Of a stretch of 64,000 nt of DNA, positions 31,139 through 42,547 are shown piece by piece. The notes beneath the pieces were generated by a model. It saw only the letters and a list, made by a program, of their open reading frames with translations. It was not told the DNA's origin and did not search any database. The position numbers and the translations under genes are program-made. Within the stretch, counting starts at the first letter, position 1, and each line of letters starts with the position of its first letter. This DNA comes from Symsagittifera roscoffensis (lineage: Eukaryota; Xenacoelomorpha; Acoela; Convolutidae): assembly GCF_963678635.1 (NCBI RefSeq), contig NW_026971067.1:121561-185560 (forward strand), given 5' to 3'.

Positions 31139-31251
31139 GGCTTCCCAGACCAGAAGAGTCTGTTCCGGAACTCGATCCGTAGTCTGGTGGCAGAATACAT
31201 TCTGGAGAACATGGACGCCAGAAGTGAAGAGGAGATCACTGAGGAAGAAAA
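31139..31251 (+). CDS. Anoctamin (TMEM16) exon, pre-TM1
   Basis: Acceptor TTATTACAG before 31139. It encodes GFPDQKSLFRNSIRSLVAEY followed by ILENMDARSEEEITEEE, matching the family block FF...R..IV..IL that sits between the cytosolic domain and TM1. The donor is taken as AAAA|GTTGGT (exon end 31251) because this alone keeps the frame into the next exon; the GTAGAA four bases later would break it. A run of 12 or more G begins about 24 nt into the intron. Confidence 0.83.
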
Positions 31252-31681
31252 GTTGGTAGAATTTTTTTTGAGGGTGGGGGGGGGGGGTGGTTGGGTTGCT
31301 TCATTTTATTTTTTTGGGAGATGTTCATCTTAGCGTTTTCTCTGATGAAAAAAATTTCTTAAAAAACTGATGAGATATCAATTTCTGCATCTTATAAAAA
31401 TTATTCTCAGATATTTTTACGACAGACATTTCGTTGATTTTATAATTTTCCAAATTATTAGCATAATTACTTTATTTGGCAGTTAGAATGCCTTAATGAT
31501 TTCAAATATAAAATCCGTTAAGTTTGTAATTTTTTTTTGAAAACCGAAAAGCCAAAATCAATTTGTATTTTGTAAAGTTCAGGTTTTTGAAAAAAAAAAT
31601 GTTTAAGTGGTTCCTCGCACTTTAAATTTGTAGTTTATTCAGGTTTTTGAATTAATAGATTTCATTTTGTGTTCCTATTAG
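31252..31681 (+). other. Anoctamin intron
   Basis: 430-nt intron with a G-run at about 31275-31287 close to its donor; otherwise AT-rich with nothing recognisable. Confidence 0.75.
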
Positions 31682-31888
31682 GCTGAAAAAGTGGAACTTG
31701 AGTTGGTTTATTCACGAAGGCATAATCGATGACTCATTCATCCTTCATGATGAGTCATCGGAAGACCCGTTCGAACTCAGGAATGAGTCATACTTGAATG
31801 AGCGGATAAAGGAGTTGAAGTGGAGGAAGCTACAGGGAACTACTAAGGATAAGAAACAGAGCACGAGAGGTCAAACAGGGTCAAGCAG
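31682..31888 (+). CDS. Anoctamin (TMEM16) exon, pre-TM1 linker
   Basis: Acceptor TCCTATTAG before 31682, donor AGCAG|GTAAAA after 31888. One nucleotide completes a Lys codon, then LKKWNLSWFIHEGIIDDSFI and LHDES. Anoctamins have a G.......FPLHDG/DSFILHDE-type segment here. The exon continues with a basic Lys/Arg/Gln-rich linker (ERIKELKWRKLQGTTKDKK) that is probably poorly conserved. It ends with two nucleotides of an Arg codon completed by 36366. Confidence 0.83.
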
Positions 31889-34800
31889 GTAAAAATTCAC
31901 TTTAGTTGTAAGCAGATTTTTTGGACTGTTTTGTTAACACTTGAAAACAAAAATCGAATCAGCTAAGAAATGTTTAGAAAGGTTTCAAAAAAATTTTAAA
32001 AAATTTTTGAGAAAAAATCGTAATTGAAAGAGCAATCGTTTTTGGATAAAACTTTTTTAAAAAGGGTTGAAACATCATATTCTGTCTAGAATCTCAAACA
32101 GACGCCAGATCAATAGATATTATCGAAACAGTTTGGTTTCTTAAAAATAACGTCAATCAATGCAAAATTCCTCATATTTTTGAGAAAAAAAGAATAATAG
32201 ATCTATTCGTAGATGTTTTATGGGGAGGGGTTGAACTTAGAAAGCAGGCTGAAAGTTCGGATAGATTCAGCATCTTCGCATTTAAAATTTCACTTAGAAA
32301 GCGGTAGATTTGTACCAAATCTGTTATATCAGGAATTTTAGAAACTGATTTCAGGCTGGATATTTGGAAAAAACTGGAGACACGGGAAACAATGGCATTT
32401 TACCGAAATCTTATAATCCCAGTAAGAAACCATTGTTTTCAGGTATGGTAAGCTTCTTCAGGACAGATTTTTTAGGGACAGAGTCTAAAAAATTATGGCA
32501 TTTCTAATAAAAAATATGGTATAAACTTATGCTTCATAAAACTTGAACCTTACTGACATCAGCTGATTCTAGATTTAATTTACTCATCGAGATATGTTAA
32601 TGATTTATCTAGTTTTACTGGATTTGATTTAACGTTAGAATTAAAAATTTTCCGGCTAAAAAGTCTAGGTTTAAAAAATGCGTGACCTGATATTTGATAA
32701 GAAATTTAAAAATTTTCGGAAAATCCATGCTTTATTTTCAAATTTTTGGAAAGAATTTCTGACCAGAATTCCAGACTGGAAAATAAGTTGTTTCTTGTCG
32801 GAAATCTTAGGTACATGTAACAGCGAAACCCAAGTCGAACAAAACAACGAATGAAAGCGAACAGCCAAACATTATATATGGACGCATAGAATGTTCGGGC
32901 CACAGTAGCAATTGAAACTTTAAAATCTTTCAAATCATGAAATTTAGTTGCTTAAATAATTTTATAGGAATAACTAACACTTATTTTTTGATATTTTGCA
33001 GTGTTCTGTGAAAATTAGCATGTCTGCTTACAACTTCTGGGATAAATTTTTATCTTCCTTTGTTTTTAGTTGCATCACAAAAATTAATTGTTAAAGAGCG
33101 AGCCGAAGCATTTATTACTCATTTCTCTAAAATACACTTAAAAACTTTATAACTGTTGCTTGCGTCATTATTAAGATTTTGGAAAGTTTTCAAATGCAGA
33201 ACAAATTACTTGTGAAAGCGCTTAAAAAACCCTACTGGCCAAACAGAGTTTTTTTGTGAAGTATAAGCATTTTTTCGCAAAAAAACGCTATCTCTTAACT
33301 CTTTTTGATCTAGTGTTAACTTTAATCGTGCCGAAAAAAAATCAGCATAGTTAAAGACTTATCTAAAAAAACTATTTTGAAATATAAGATCGCTACTGTT
33401 TCAGATTATAACATATCCACTGTACAACAACATACCACTTTGCTTACTTTGCTTTACCTAAGCAGGAAAAAAAACTTTTCAAATTTTCCGCCTTATCTGA
33501 TTTAATCCGTTGAAATGGTCAATGAATCAAGGGTAAAGAGTTTTAAAATGTTTTGGAGTACTGCGAAGAAGGGTACGACCTTAGATAAAATTTAATTGAG
33601 TTATTGCTACTTCTGTCCATTAACTCGAAAGGTCTGCCCGCATCCAAGCTTAGGCTCATGCAATTGACTAAAACATACTGTAAGGCTGATTTTTTTTCTC
33701 TTATAATCTATTATAATTAGTCTTACTTCATACATTGATTTAAACTCATAAAATTGAGTTTAAAGACTTCATTCAAAATAGAGGTCTCATTTTATTTCAT
33801 CTTAACACAAAAATTTATCAGGAAACAAACTTTTACAGAGATCTTTTCATATGAGTTGAAGGAGGGTTCCCGCGGTTGAGGAAAGTTAGCACTTTCCCAT
33901 AAGTCATGAAACTAAAAAAACGTGCTGATTATTTGTTGGTTCGCATCATAAAATAACTCTATTCCAGAGAAAATGAAAACATAAAAAAAAATTGAACTGC
34001 AAAAAAAAACATTTTCCCTTTTTTAAAAAAGCAACATCTATAAAAAGCACAAAAACAAGCAAATTACATTCAAATTTGCATACAAAAAGGACAAACAAAA
34101 TGGATTCTAATTGATTATAACCGTTTATATTAGATCAAAATGCATTTTTTGTGTACACGAAAATGGGTTAATAAGATTATACTTATATAGAATAGATTAC
34201 AAATGAATCGAAAAACAGAAGAATATTAAACCAATTATTTCTGATTAGAAAGTATTAAAACTGATTCTAATTTAATTTCAAAAGAGAAACTGTAATCAAT
34301 TATCAATTGATTATTACCGATTTTTTCTCAATTTTAAAAACACTTGTTCAAAAATTAAAATATATAACGCTAGATACTGGATGCGAAATAAGTTGTTTGA
34401 ACCTATACAAAGTTTCGTCTTTTTTCAATCATGTTTTCAGATTAGTTTTTCTTTTCAGAAGGAGATCTGCTTCGAGTGTTTTCTTAAATAAATGCAATTT
34501 TTACAATTGACTCTTGTTTTTAAACCGGTCTTAAACATTGAATTAGTGATGCAGTCAGAGAATCGTCAGTCGCAATCGAGTAATATCTTTTAAAATTTTG
34601 TTTTTTGTTCAAAAAATGTTCTCATGTTGAAAACTAGTTGAAAATAAGTAGCTTCACTCAATTGTCAATTCGTCAAAACTTCTGGACTTTTTAAAAATTT
34701 GGCTTCTTCTTGGCAAGCTGATATCTTTTTGCGCCCAGATTGCTTTTGTTGGATAAAATTGATTTTATATATGTTGAAGTATTAGCAAAAAAATTTGGAA

Positions 34801-36158
34801 GAATCGTTTAAAATGCGTTAGAACATTTTTTTTGTTTCTGGTGAGAAACACTTCCCTTCCAAAATAAATAACCTGCCATAAACATTTTTTGAAATGTTTA
34901 AGTAAAGCAGCGATTTTCTTGAAAATCTTAATTTGTACTAGAATTCTGGTCAAAATTTAGTTAAATTTGACTATTTCTATAAAAAAGGTATGTTTATTTC
35001 AATTTAAAATGTTTTTCAGCCCCGCTTAAAAAATTAAAAAATCAATCCGAATCGACTTTTTATCGGCTTAAACCTCTTTTTCCGTCTTATTTTTTTGTTT
35101 TTAGGGAGATTATAAATAGTCGATTCCTTTCATTCAAATTTTATCAGTTTCAATTTTGTGTTGCATTCAATTGATGCCCATTATTTATTATTTTACATCC
35201 ATAGCGTATTGCAGCATATAAAAAAATTAATATTTTCATAGATATTGATAAAAATTTATGATTTTCTTGCATACTTTGAGCTCAAAATTTGATCTATTTT
35301 GGCCATATTCGATTTACGATGATGATTGTTGACAAGTTCATTTCGTGTTTTTGAGCTTAAATCTGATTTTTGTGGAACATTTTCTTGAATTCGCTATAAC
35401 ATCTAGCACGTGTGTTCTATTTAAAAAATTGAGAAAAAAAAGCAAAAAAAAATGATTTATATTGGGTTGAAATGGAAATTTTCGACAGTTAAATTGATAT
35501 GCTCATGGGTCTTCCAAAATGGATTGAAATGGATATTAGTAAGATTCGGATAGCTGTAGGTGAGATTTGGATGGATTTTAGTGAGTCGGAAAATCCATCT
35601 AAATCGAGTTAAATCAATTTTTAGTTACTTGAATTGATCGAAAACTTTCAAAAAAATCAATTTAAATTTTAAAATCCGTTTCAGTTCTTGAAATGTACAT
35701 TGTTAGTCGGATCGATCCGAAACCATTTTTGTCAGTGCGGCAGATTACAGATAATGTTTATCTTGAAAGATGCGTTCAAAAGTTTGTTCAACTTGCAAAT
35801 CTTACACGAATCTTCCACAGTTCTGAAAGAATCATGCTTAAACTTGTAAATCCCTTCTAAATCCCTTCTCTTTCCTCTGGCCCATTTCTATTTTTTCCAT
35901 GGAGGGAGGAAAAAAACACAATTCTCAGAAAATTGGGTTCAATTAATACTCGGTATTTTATCTTTATGGAGCTGAGTGAGCTCAACGTTTCAGAACTGGG
36001 CTAAATGGCTAACTGGCTTTTTTGGTCCCCGATTTGCCTTGGAAGAAAAAGATGAATAAATTCAAATTAATAAAACTTGGCTTCTAATTGGGCTTCATTG
36101 GGTTAAATTTTTCCGTGACAGCTCAAGGACTAATTGAACTAAGAAGTGGGCTCATGCG
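31889..36158 (+). other. Anoctamin intron (first part)
   Basis: Over 4 kb of AT-rich sequence with no coding region I can support. Short open frames here lack motifs. Confidence 0.65.
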
Positions 36159-36345
36159 CAGGGGCGAACCTAGGTTTTTCTCAAGGAGGGGGGAGGAATT
36201 TCATAAAATTTTCGAAAATTTGTCGACATATTTTTTGGTCGGCCAAAATGATGTTTCGGGATTTCCCATAATACTAAAAAGACACGATTTTGACCAAACT
36301 TTGCTCATTCGTCTTCTGAAAATTGAACATAACGCCAAAAATTTC
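36159..36345 (+). mobile_element. Truncated copy of the hAT-like element
   Basis: Starts CAGGGGCGAACCTAGGTTTTTCTC and can be followed by eye against 4364-4550: the GGTCG block, the CTCCC/TTCCC..AA..AGTAAAAAGAC block and the TTTTG.CCAAA.TTT block all align in order. The right terminus is missing; similarity fades about 20 nt before the acceptor of the exon at 36366. Confidence 0.65.
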
Positions 36346-36365
36346 GAAACCAGTTCTATTTTCAG

Positions 36366-36515
36366 AAATGGCAACGACTCATCCGCGCCAATCGATCTCT
36401 CCTCCGATTCTGACTCAGAACAGGCCAATGGGAAGGCAGCTTCAGGCAGTCAAACAACTCAGCAGAAGAAAGACGACAAGTTCTATTATGACGCAAGGAA
36501 GGACCTTCACTTCAG
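36366..36515 (+). CDS. Anoctamin (TMEM16) exon, acidic/Ser linker before TM1
   Basis: Acceptor TCTATTTTCAG, donor TTCAG|GTTAGT. It encodes NGNDSSAPIDLSSDSDSEQA, then QTTQQKKDDKFYYDARKDLH, ending in a split Arg codon. The low-complexity first half is probably a disordered linker; the second half leads into the conserved block before TM1. Phases fit both neighbours. The reading frame is also open upstream to 36088 through the hAT-like remnant, so an unspliced or alternative start form is conceivable. Confidence 0.8.
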
Positions 36516-36519
36516 GTTA

Positions 36520-36620
36520 GTGTCCTAGTCCTATCAAATCCTAGTCCTATCAAATCCTTAGTCCTATCAAATCCTAGTCCTATCAAATCCTAGTCCTATC
36601 AAATCCTAGTCCTATCAAGA
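36520..36620. repeat. 17-bp minisatellite (TCCTAGTCCTATCAAA)
   Basis: About six copies of a TCCTAGTCCTATCAAA unit begin within a few bases of the donor of the preceding exon (36516). Confidence 0.9.
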
Positions 36621-38019
36621 ATCAATTGACAGCCCTCTTCCCCTACCCTTTTTAAGAATTTTTTATTTCAAGAGCATTTTTCAATAAATTTAAAAAAAAA
36701 CTTAAGGTTTGTAGAAAAAAATTTATATTGTTTGAAGCCATTTTTTAAATATATCCAGTTTTTTAAGGCAAATTAAATTAGTTTGAATGTTTTCAAACTT
36801 TGCATAATCGGGTACAAAACAATCACCAAAAAGTTTAAAAAGCGATTTCAATTTTGTTTACTTTCTACAGAATAGTGACAAAAAGGAGCTTCATGAACTC
36901 TCAGTAAGTTTTCATTGCTCATTTGGTGCAGCTTTGGCAAGAAATTTGCATCTATCTTCGGAAAAGTTCCTTTTCTCATGACCTTGAAAGCAGCATGTTC
37001 GTTTTAAAAAATTTTGCGCTAGCTATTCTTTTATTTTTTTGTTTCATGAGTTATTTTTTGTTTCATTTTATGAATAAATTTAGTTCTTTTAACTTTAAGT
37101 GACAGTGAAAAAAGCTGCATGTTCCTCACGCAGAATCATCTATCAAAAATAAATGACCGATGTGGTTGGTTAAGGTGAATTACGTCTCAAATGGCATAAT
37201 TCCCGAATAGCATAAAAATGAAAAATTCCCAAATGGCTTAAATTTCATGCAACAGTTGTATTTAAAAAATCGAGGACAAATTTTTCGTGAACAATGTGAG
37301 AAAATTGGTCAAGTTGTCACTTCAAATGTTGACTGACATTTTATCTTAAATAAATAGAAGTTTTCATCAAAAGCGAAAAGCATTAGATTTCGGTTATTGA
37401 TAAGCTTCTTGTGGTCAATTTTTCCATTTGGGAAAAGTTTCATTATGCCATTTCGGAAAAGTTTCATTATTATGTCTTTTGGTAATTATTCCATTTGGGA
37501 AGTCACGGTTAAGGTGTTTTATGAATAATCCGTTTCCAACGTGCTGTTCAGATCTGCGATATTTTTATATCTACAAAAACTTATACTGAAACACTTTCGT
37601 GGTGTGAATACGACCAGATGGGCTTCAAATCTCATCTAGTCGTAATTTTTTCAAGTCTTTAACATAAATATTATACGAATACGGGTTTTTAAACTAAGAA
37701 AATTGACAACCGTAAGAAAATTGACAAGAAAGGGTTTTATTTTTTCTAGTTTTTCTTTAATATTCAAACTCATCTTTTCATATAGAAACTCATTTTTAAT
37801 TTCCAAATTTGTTCTTAATTGTCTGAAAAATATTTTTTTTGAATTTTTTAAGTTTTATCTCTCTGTTTAGGAGTTCATTTTTCAATTTCCAGATTCAGTT
37901 ATATTCTTCTAATTTCTGAGCGATGTGTTTTGGTTTTCTCTCTAAATTTTCTCTAATTAGAAGCTCTAGAGTTTCCTTTTTCACCTGCAAAGTTCAGTTA
38001 TTATGTCTTCCTATTTCAG
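36621..38019 (+). other. Anoctamin intron
   Basis: AT-rich; a few repeated short phrases around 37190-37500 (ATTCCCAAATGGC and relatives), no gene. Confidence 0.65.
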
Positions 38020-38190
38020 ATGGGTCACCCCCAAGATGAAACTCCTCCCCCTGTTCCGTATCCGGAACTACTTTGGGGAGAAGATCGCCCTCTACTTCGC
38101 CTGGACTGAGACTATGATTCTCTCCCTGTGGATTCCGGCTATTCTGGGAATCATTGTGTTCATTTACGGAATGGTTCGCTCCATCGAAAA
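38020..38190 (+). CDS. Anoctamin (TMEM16) exon, TM1
   Basis: 171-nt exon with acceptor CTATTTCAG and donor GAAAA|GTAAAT. It encodes LLPLFRIRNYFGEKIALYFA, then a hydrophobic TM1 ending GIIVFIYGMV. The motif I..YFGEKI.LYFAW followed by PA..GII.F.YG is the strongest signature of the TMEM16 family and fixes the identity of the gene. Phases match 36366-36515 before and 45522-45666 after. Its last ~27 nt and donor were copied into the tandem array that fills the next intron. Confidence 0.95.
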
Positions 38191-39176
38191 GTAAATCTTC
38201 TAAAACAAATATGATAAAATAGAAGAAGAAAGAATTAAACGATAAACATGAAAAAAACCTGAAAAAAAAGCCATAAGAAAAATACATTTAACATTTTAAC
38301 ACAAAAATTTGCAGAAATTTGTTTCACGGAATGGTTCGCTCGGTCGAAAAGTAAATCTTCTAAAACAAATATGATAAAATAGAAGAACAAAAAATTAAAC
38401 GATAAACATTTAAAAAAACCTGAAAAAAATGCCATGAGAAAAATACATTTAACATTTTAACACAAAAATTTGCTTAAATTTGTTTCACGGAATGGTTCGC
38501 TCGGTCGAAAAGTAAATCTTCTAAAACAAATATGATAAAATAATAGAACAAAAAATTAAACGATAAACATGAAAAAACCTGAAAAAAATGCCATGAGAAA
38601 AGTACAGTTAACATTCTAACACAAAAAGTTGCAGAAATTTGTTTCACGAACTGGTTCGCTCTTTCAAAAAGCAAATTTTCTAAAACAAATATGATAAATA
38701 GAATAACAAAAAATTAAACGATAAACATGAAAAAAACCTGAAAAAAAAGCCATAAGAAAAATACATTTAACATTTTAACACAAAAATTTGCAGAAATTTG
38801 TTTCACGGAATGGTTCGCTCGGTCGAAAAGTAAATCTTCTAAAACAAATATGATAAAATAGAAGAACAAAAAATTAAACGATAAACATTTAAAAAAACCT
38901 GAAAAAAATGCCATGAGAAAAATACATTTAACATTTTAACACAAAAATTTGCAGAAATTTGTTTCACGGAATGGTTCGCTCGGTCGAAAAGTAAATCTTC
39001 TAAAACAAATATGATAAAATAGAAGAACAAAAAATTAAACGATAAACATTTAAAAAAACCTGAAAAAAATGCCATGAGAAAAATACATTTAACATTTTAA
39101 CACAAAAATTTGCAGAAATTTGTTTCACGGAATGGTTCGCTCGGTCGAAAAGTAAATCTTCTAAAACAAATATGAT
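38164..39176 (+). repeat. ~160-bp tandem array containing copies of the exon/5' splice site (left part)
   Basis: Starting with the genuine exon end, the sequence GGAATGGTTCGCTC..TCGAAAAGTAAATC recurs with the GT of GTAAAT at 38191 (real donor), 38351, 38512, 38671 (mutated to GC), 38830, 38991 and 39152; spacing is 159-161 bp. The rest of each unit is intronic (AAAACAAATATGATAAAATA, GAAAAAAATGCCATGAG, CATTTTAACACAAAAATTTG). Units are highly similar. The array is interrupted at 39177 by a gypsy element and resumes at about 44820. Confidence 0.93.
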
Positions 39177-42100
39177 AGGCCCCCCGAAATTCTTTCTTTC
39201 TTTGCACCGGAAAACGTAATAAGTGGTTCGTCATCGGAGTCTACTGCACTAATGGTCTCCGTACCGAGTGTCACTTGGTCGATGAACCGTCTCTCGCCAA
39301 AGAATTTCGGGGGGCCTGGGTTTCTTCTTACACGATGTTTTGAAGATATCGGGGTTTTTGGTGTCTCCACTGTCTTCTCCGGAGAGCTATCCACTCGAAT
39401 TGGGTCGTCGCTTGTGCCCGTTGGTATATTGAATGTTGTCTCAGTGTTTGTCTGGCTTTGTATGGTACTCCTTGGTTGATCTAAATCACTATGCAGGTTA
39501 ACAGTTGGTGTATTATATACAATTTCCGTTTCCGTACCCAAGTAGTCGTCAATGACTTTATCCCAAAGGTCTAACGTTAACGACGAATCTAGATTATTAT
39601 AATCGAATTTTGAACCTTTCGAGGTCGTGAAGAATGATCTCCTCTTTTTGCTTGAATTTCCACCCGTTGGTGTGAGGTTCATCGAAGGGCCTCCTATATT
39701 TGAGTCTCGTCTCTTGCAAGGGGAGTTTCTTTTTCGCTTGCCTGCTAAATCATTACTATTAATTAGCGGTTTCGGTCTTGCCGTGAAGGTCTTAGGAGCT
39801 GCCGGTTGGGTTTTGTTAAAAGCTAAGTCCGATTTTCTTATCACATTTCCGTTATCTAATGTGACCGTATGTTTCGTGTCTGACAAAGGTTTACTCCCTA
39901 AAGGTTTAAAATAAGGTTCTCCTTCCCTCCTGTTAACTGTTTTCCTAAACCAGTTACCTCCATGGCTGAAGGGATTCGACAGTGGGGCTCGCTGAAGATT
40001 TCTATCTACTTTGTCAGCGGGGTCGCTCTCATAGCCTCTTTCCTCAATTGTTCTGTCTTCCAGGTAGCCATCTTCGAACGCATCATCAGCCCCCCAGTCT
40101 TGTGCTCTGTCCTTCGATATGATTGATTTCCCCTTATCTAAACTAATTGCGTGAGAGACCAAAGATTTCCAGAACGTATTGGGAGATCTATTAAAATGTT
40201 TTGAGAACGGAGAGCATCCAATGGATGATTGTTTCGTCGAGCGTATGTTCCAAATAATTTTATCAATAGCCGTATTTAAGGATGGTTTTGGATCGTTGAA
40301 CGACATTGCCAGAAGCTTGGCTTTGACCGTGTAAATGAGTCTTTCTACTACTCCATTGGATCTATGATCGCCAACCGTACATAGAATTAGATTAATGTTG
40401 TTCTTCTCACAGAAGTTTCTAAAATCAAACGAAGTAAAACATGGCCCTTGGTCGGCTCTAATGGACTTTGGAAATCCGTGAAGATGGCAGTAATCTGTCA
40501 TGAAGGTTAAAATTGAAGAAGTCGAAGTGTTGTTTACTACCTTCGCCGACGGAAACTTTGAAAAGCGGTCAATGCATAACAAGAGATATTTTGCGTTACC
40601 CCAGCTCTTGTCCAATGGGCCGGCAAAGTCTAAATCTACTTCTTCATTTGGTTCGGTCAGGTTCGGTAATTTCTCAGTCTTGTTCGTCCCTAGTAAAACT
40701 TTTAGGTTCTTACCGGCCATTATGCGCTGAGTGCAATTCTTTCCATGGTGGTATATCTCTCTGTATAGATGTGGCCACCAAATGTTTTCTGCCAAGGCTT
40801 TCATCCCAAACTGCCCTGGATGAGTCTCTAGAAGGAGTGACAGAAAAGGTGATCGTAATGCAGCCGGCACTATCAGTTTGTTATCGTTGAATAACAGCCC
40901 TTCTTTCACATGTATATCCCTCTGGAAGTTCTTTAAATAGGCTCCGAATTTGTCCAATGGTTTGCCTTCGTGTACCGCCTTCTTTACTTCTTTGAGGATT
41001 TTGTCTTCGTCCGTCATGAGTTTAATCAGCTTATTCGAACAATGGTCTGATAGTGATAACGGGTTGTCTGGCAATCTGAGATCTCCCTTGTATTTGACCA
41101 ACAGTTTTTTGTGTATGTCTGACATTATGTCGTTATTAAAATTCAAGAAGATTCCTTTCTTTTCTGCCCTGAGGGAAATTTTTAACACGTTGACTGATGT
41201 AATAAATTCTTGTAATTGTTTTTCTTGATCTGAATTTAATGACTGATTGAATAATAATACTGATTGGGCAAGAAAAAATAAAAAAGTTTTGTCTGATAGG
41301 TAAAAATAATTGAAATCAAATTTTGATAAGTTTAAAGGAACACAACCGCTTGTGCAAGACTCTGAACGCGAGTGATTGGAATTACAAATTCTGATAGTGT
41401 CGTTTACCTTATTCAGAATATTCGAGAAGAACGACCGTTGGATGCTTTGTGATAAATCTTTCTTTCCACCCATTGGATTATTACAATCCAAGTTACTAAT
41501 CGTATTTACATCCAATGGATAATACACTTCGTTCTTTTTACAATTATTCTTTTTACAATCGTTATTTACAGAGAGGTTTTCTTTAATCTTTTGTACTGTT
41601 GCCACTACAAATTCGCTATCGTAGTGTGATGTAGGGAGTGCTTTACCTGAAGGTAGTCTCGACAGTAAATCTGTAAATCCCATTTCTTTTCCCGGAATGT
41701 GCTTGATCTTAAAATGAAATGGTAACAGTCGATTTACCCAACGGGTTAATCTGCTATGCATAGTTTTGTTGCTCTGGTTTGCATTTAATGCTGATAATAA
41801 TGCCTTATGGTCCGTCACAATTTCAAATTCGGCACCATACAAGTAATTTTTAAAATGTTCTGTAGCCCAGACTACTCCCAACAATTCAAGTGTAGAATTG
41901 TACAATTCATTTGTAGAATATTTACTTTCGTGGTTGTTCAAAAATCGGGAGGCGAATGCTATTGTTACCCAATTTTCTCCATCCCATTGTTCTAGGGTAG
42001 CTCCTAAGCCGTTATGGGAAGCGTCTGTTTTTAGTCTTGACATCCTTTTTATGTCGAAGTGGTTGTTCTCTGTTATCTTCACTATCTGTTGTTTTAATTC

Positions 42101-42547
42101 TTCAAATGCTTTAGTATGTTCGTCATTCCATTGGTAGACTGATTTCTTTACAAGAAGTGGTCGTAGGGGGGAACTTAGGGCGGACAAATTCGGGACGAAT
42201 TTCATATATTGATTGATCGATCCAAAGAAAGACCTAAGTTCAGATATGTTTTTGGGGTTTGGTAGGTTTTTAATCGAATCTGACTTTCCCACCAATGGTT
42301 TCACGCCCGATTTTGATATCTTGAAACCTAGCCACTCTATTTCTTTTTGGAAGAATGCACATTTCTCCCATTTTACCGCCATGTTCTTGTTGTCCAAAAT
42401 GTTTAAAATGTTCGTTAGTATCGCTTTGTGTTCATTTAATGAACCTTTCGAAGCTATTAAAATGTCGTCGATATAACAATTTGTAAAAGGAATGTTTTTC
42501 AGTAAAGAATCCATTACCCTCTGGAATTCGTTTGGCATATCGCCCAA
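39161..42547 (-). pseudogene. Gypsy RT-RNase H-integrase
   Basis: 1128 codons from 42547, in a different frame from the upstream ORF. RT: GDMPNEFQRVM and catalytic CYIDDILIAS. RNase H: KTDASHNGLGATLEQ, LELLGVVWATEHF, TDHKALLSAL. A 180-residue spacer with a hydrophobic stretch (FYLSDKTFLFFLAQSVLLF) precedes integrase. The zinc-binding domain retains HPGQFGMKALAENIWWPHL but the second Cys seems replaced (NCTQR). The DDE core is present (LDFAGPL, RADQGPCF, NGVVERLIYTVKAKL). A basic tail (RKSDLAFNK, KRKRNSPCKRRDSN) ends with residues encoded by array DNA (39161-39176). Confidence 0.88.
39177..39317. repeat. 19-bp perfect inverted repeat at the truncated gypsy end
   Basis: AGGCCCCCCGAAATTCTTT (39177-39195) is the exact complement of 39299-39317. 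The first copy is the very end of the element; the second lies within the coding region 103 bp further in. This looks like a foldback end created during integration. Confidence 0.9.

Noticed and set aside
36201-36520. Antisense and alternate frames over the exon at 36366
   Set aside because: The + strand frame has acceptor, donor and phase continuity with the anoctamin exons; the others have none.
38235-39075. Repeated - strand frames of about 66 codons
   Set aside because: They are the complement of the ~160-bp repeat units and carry no protein motif; repetition alone explains them.
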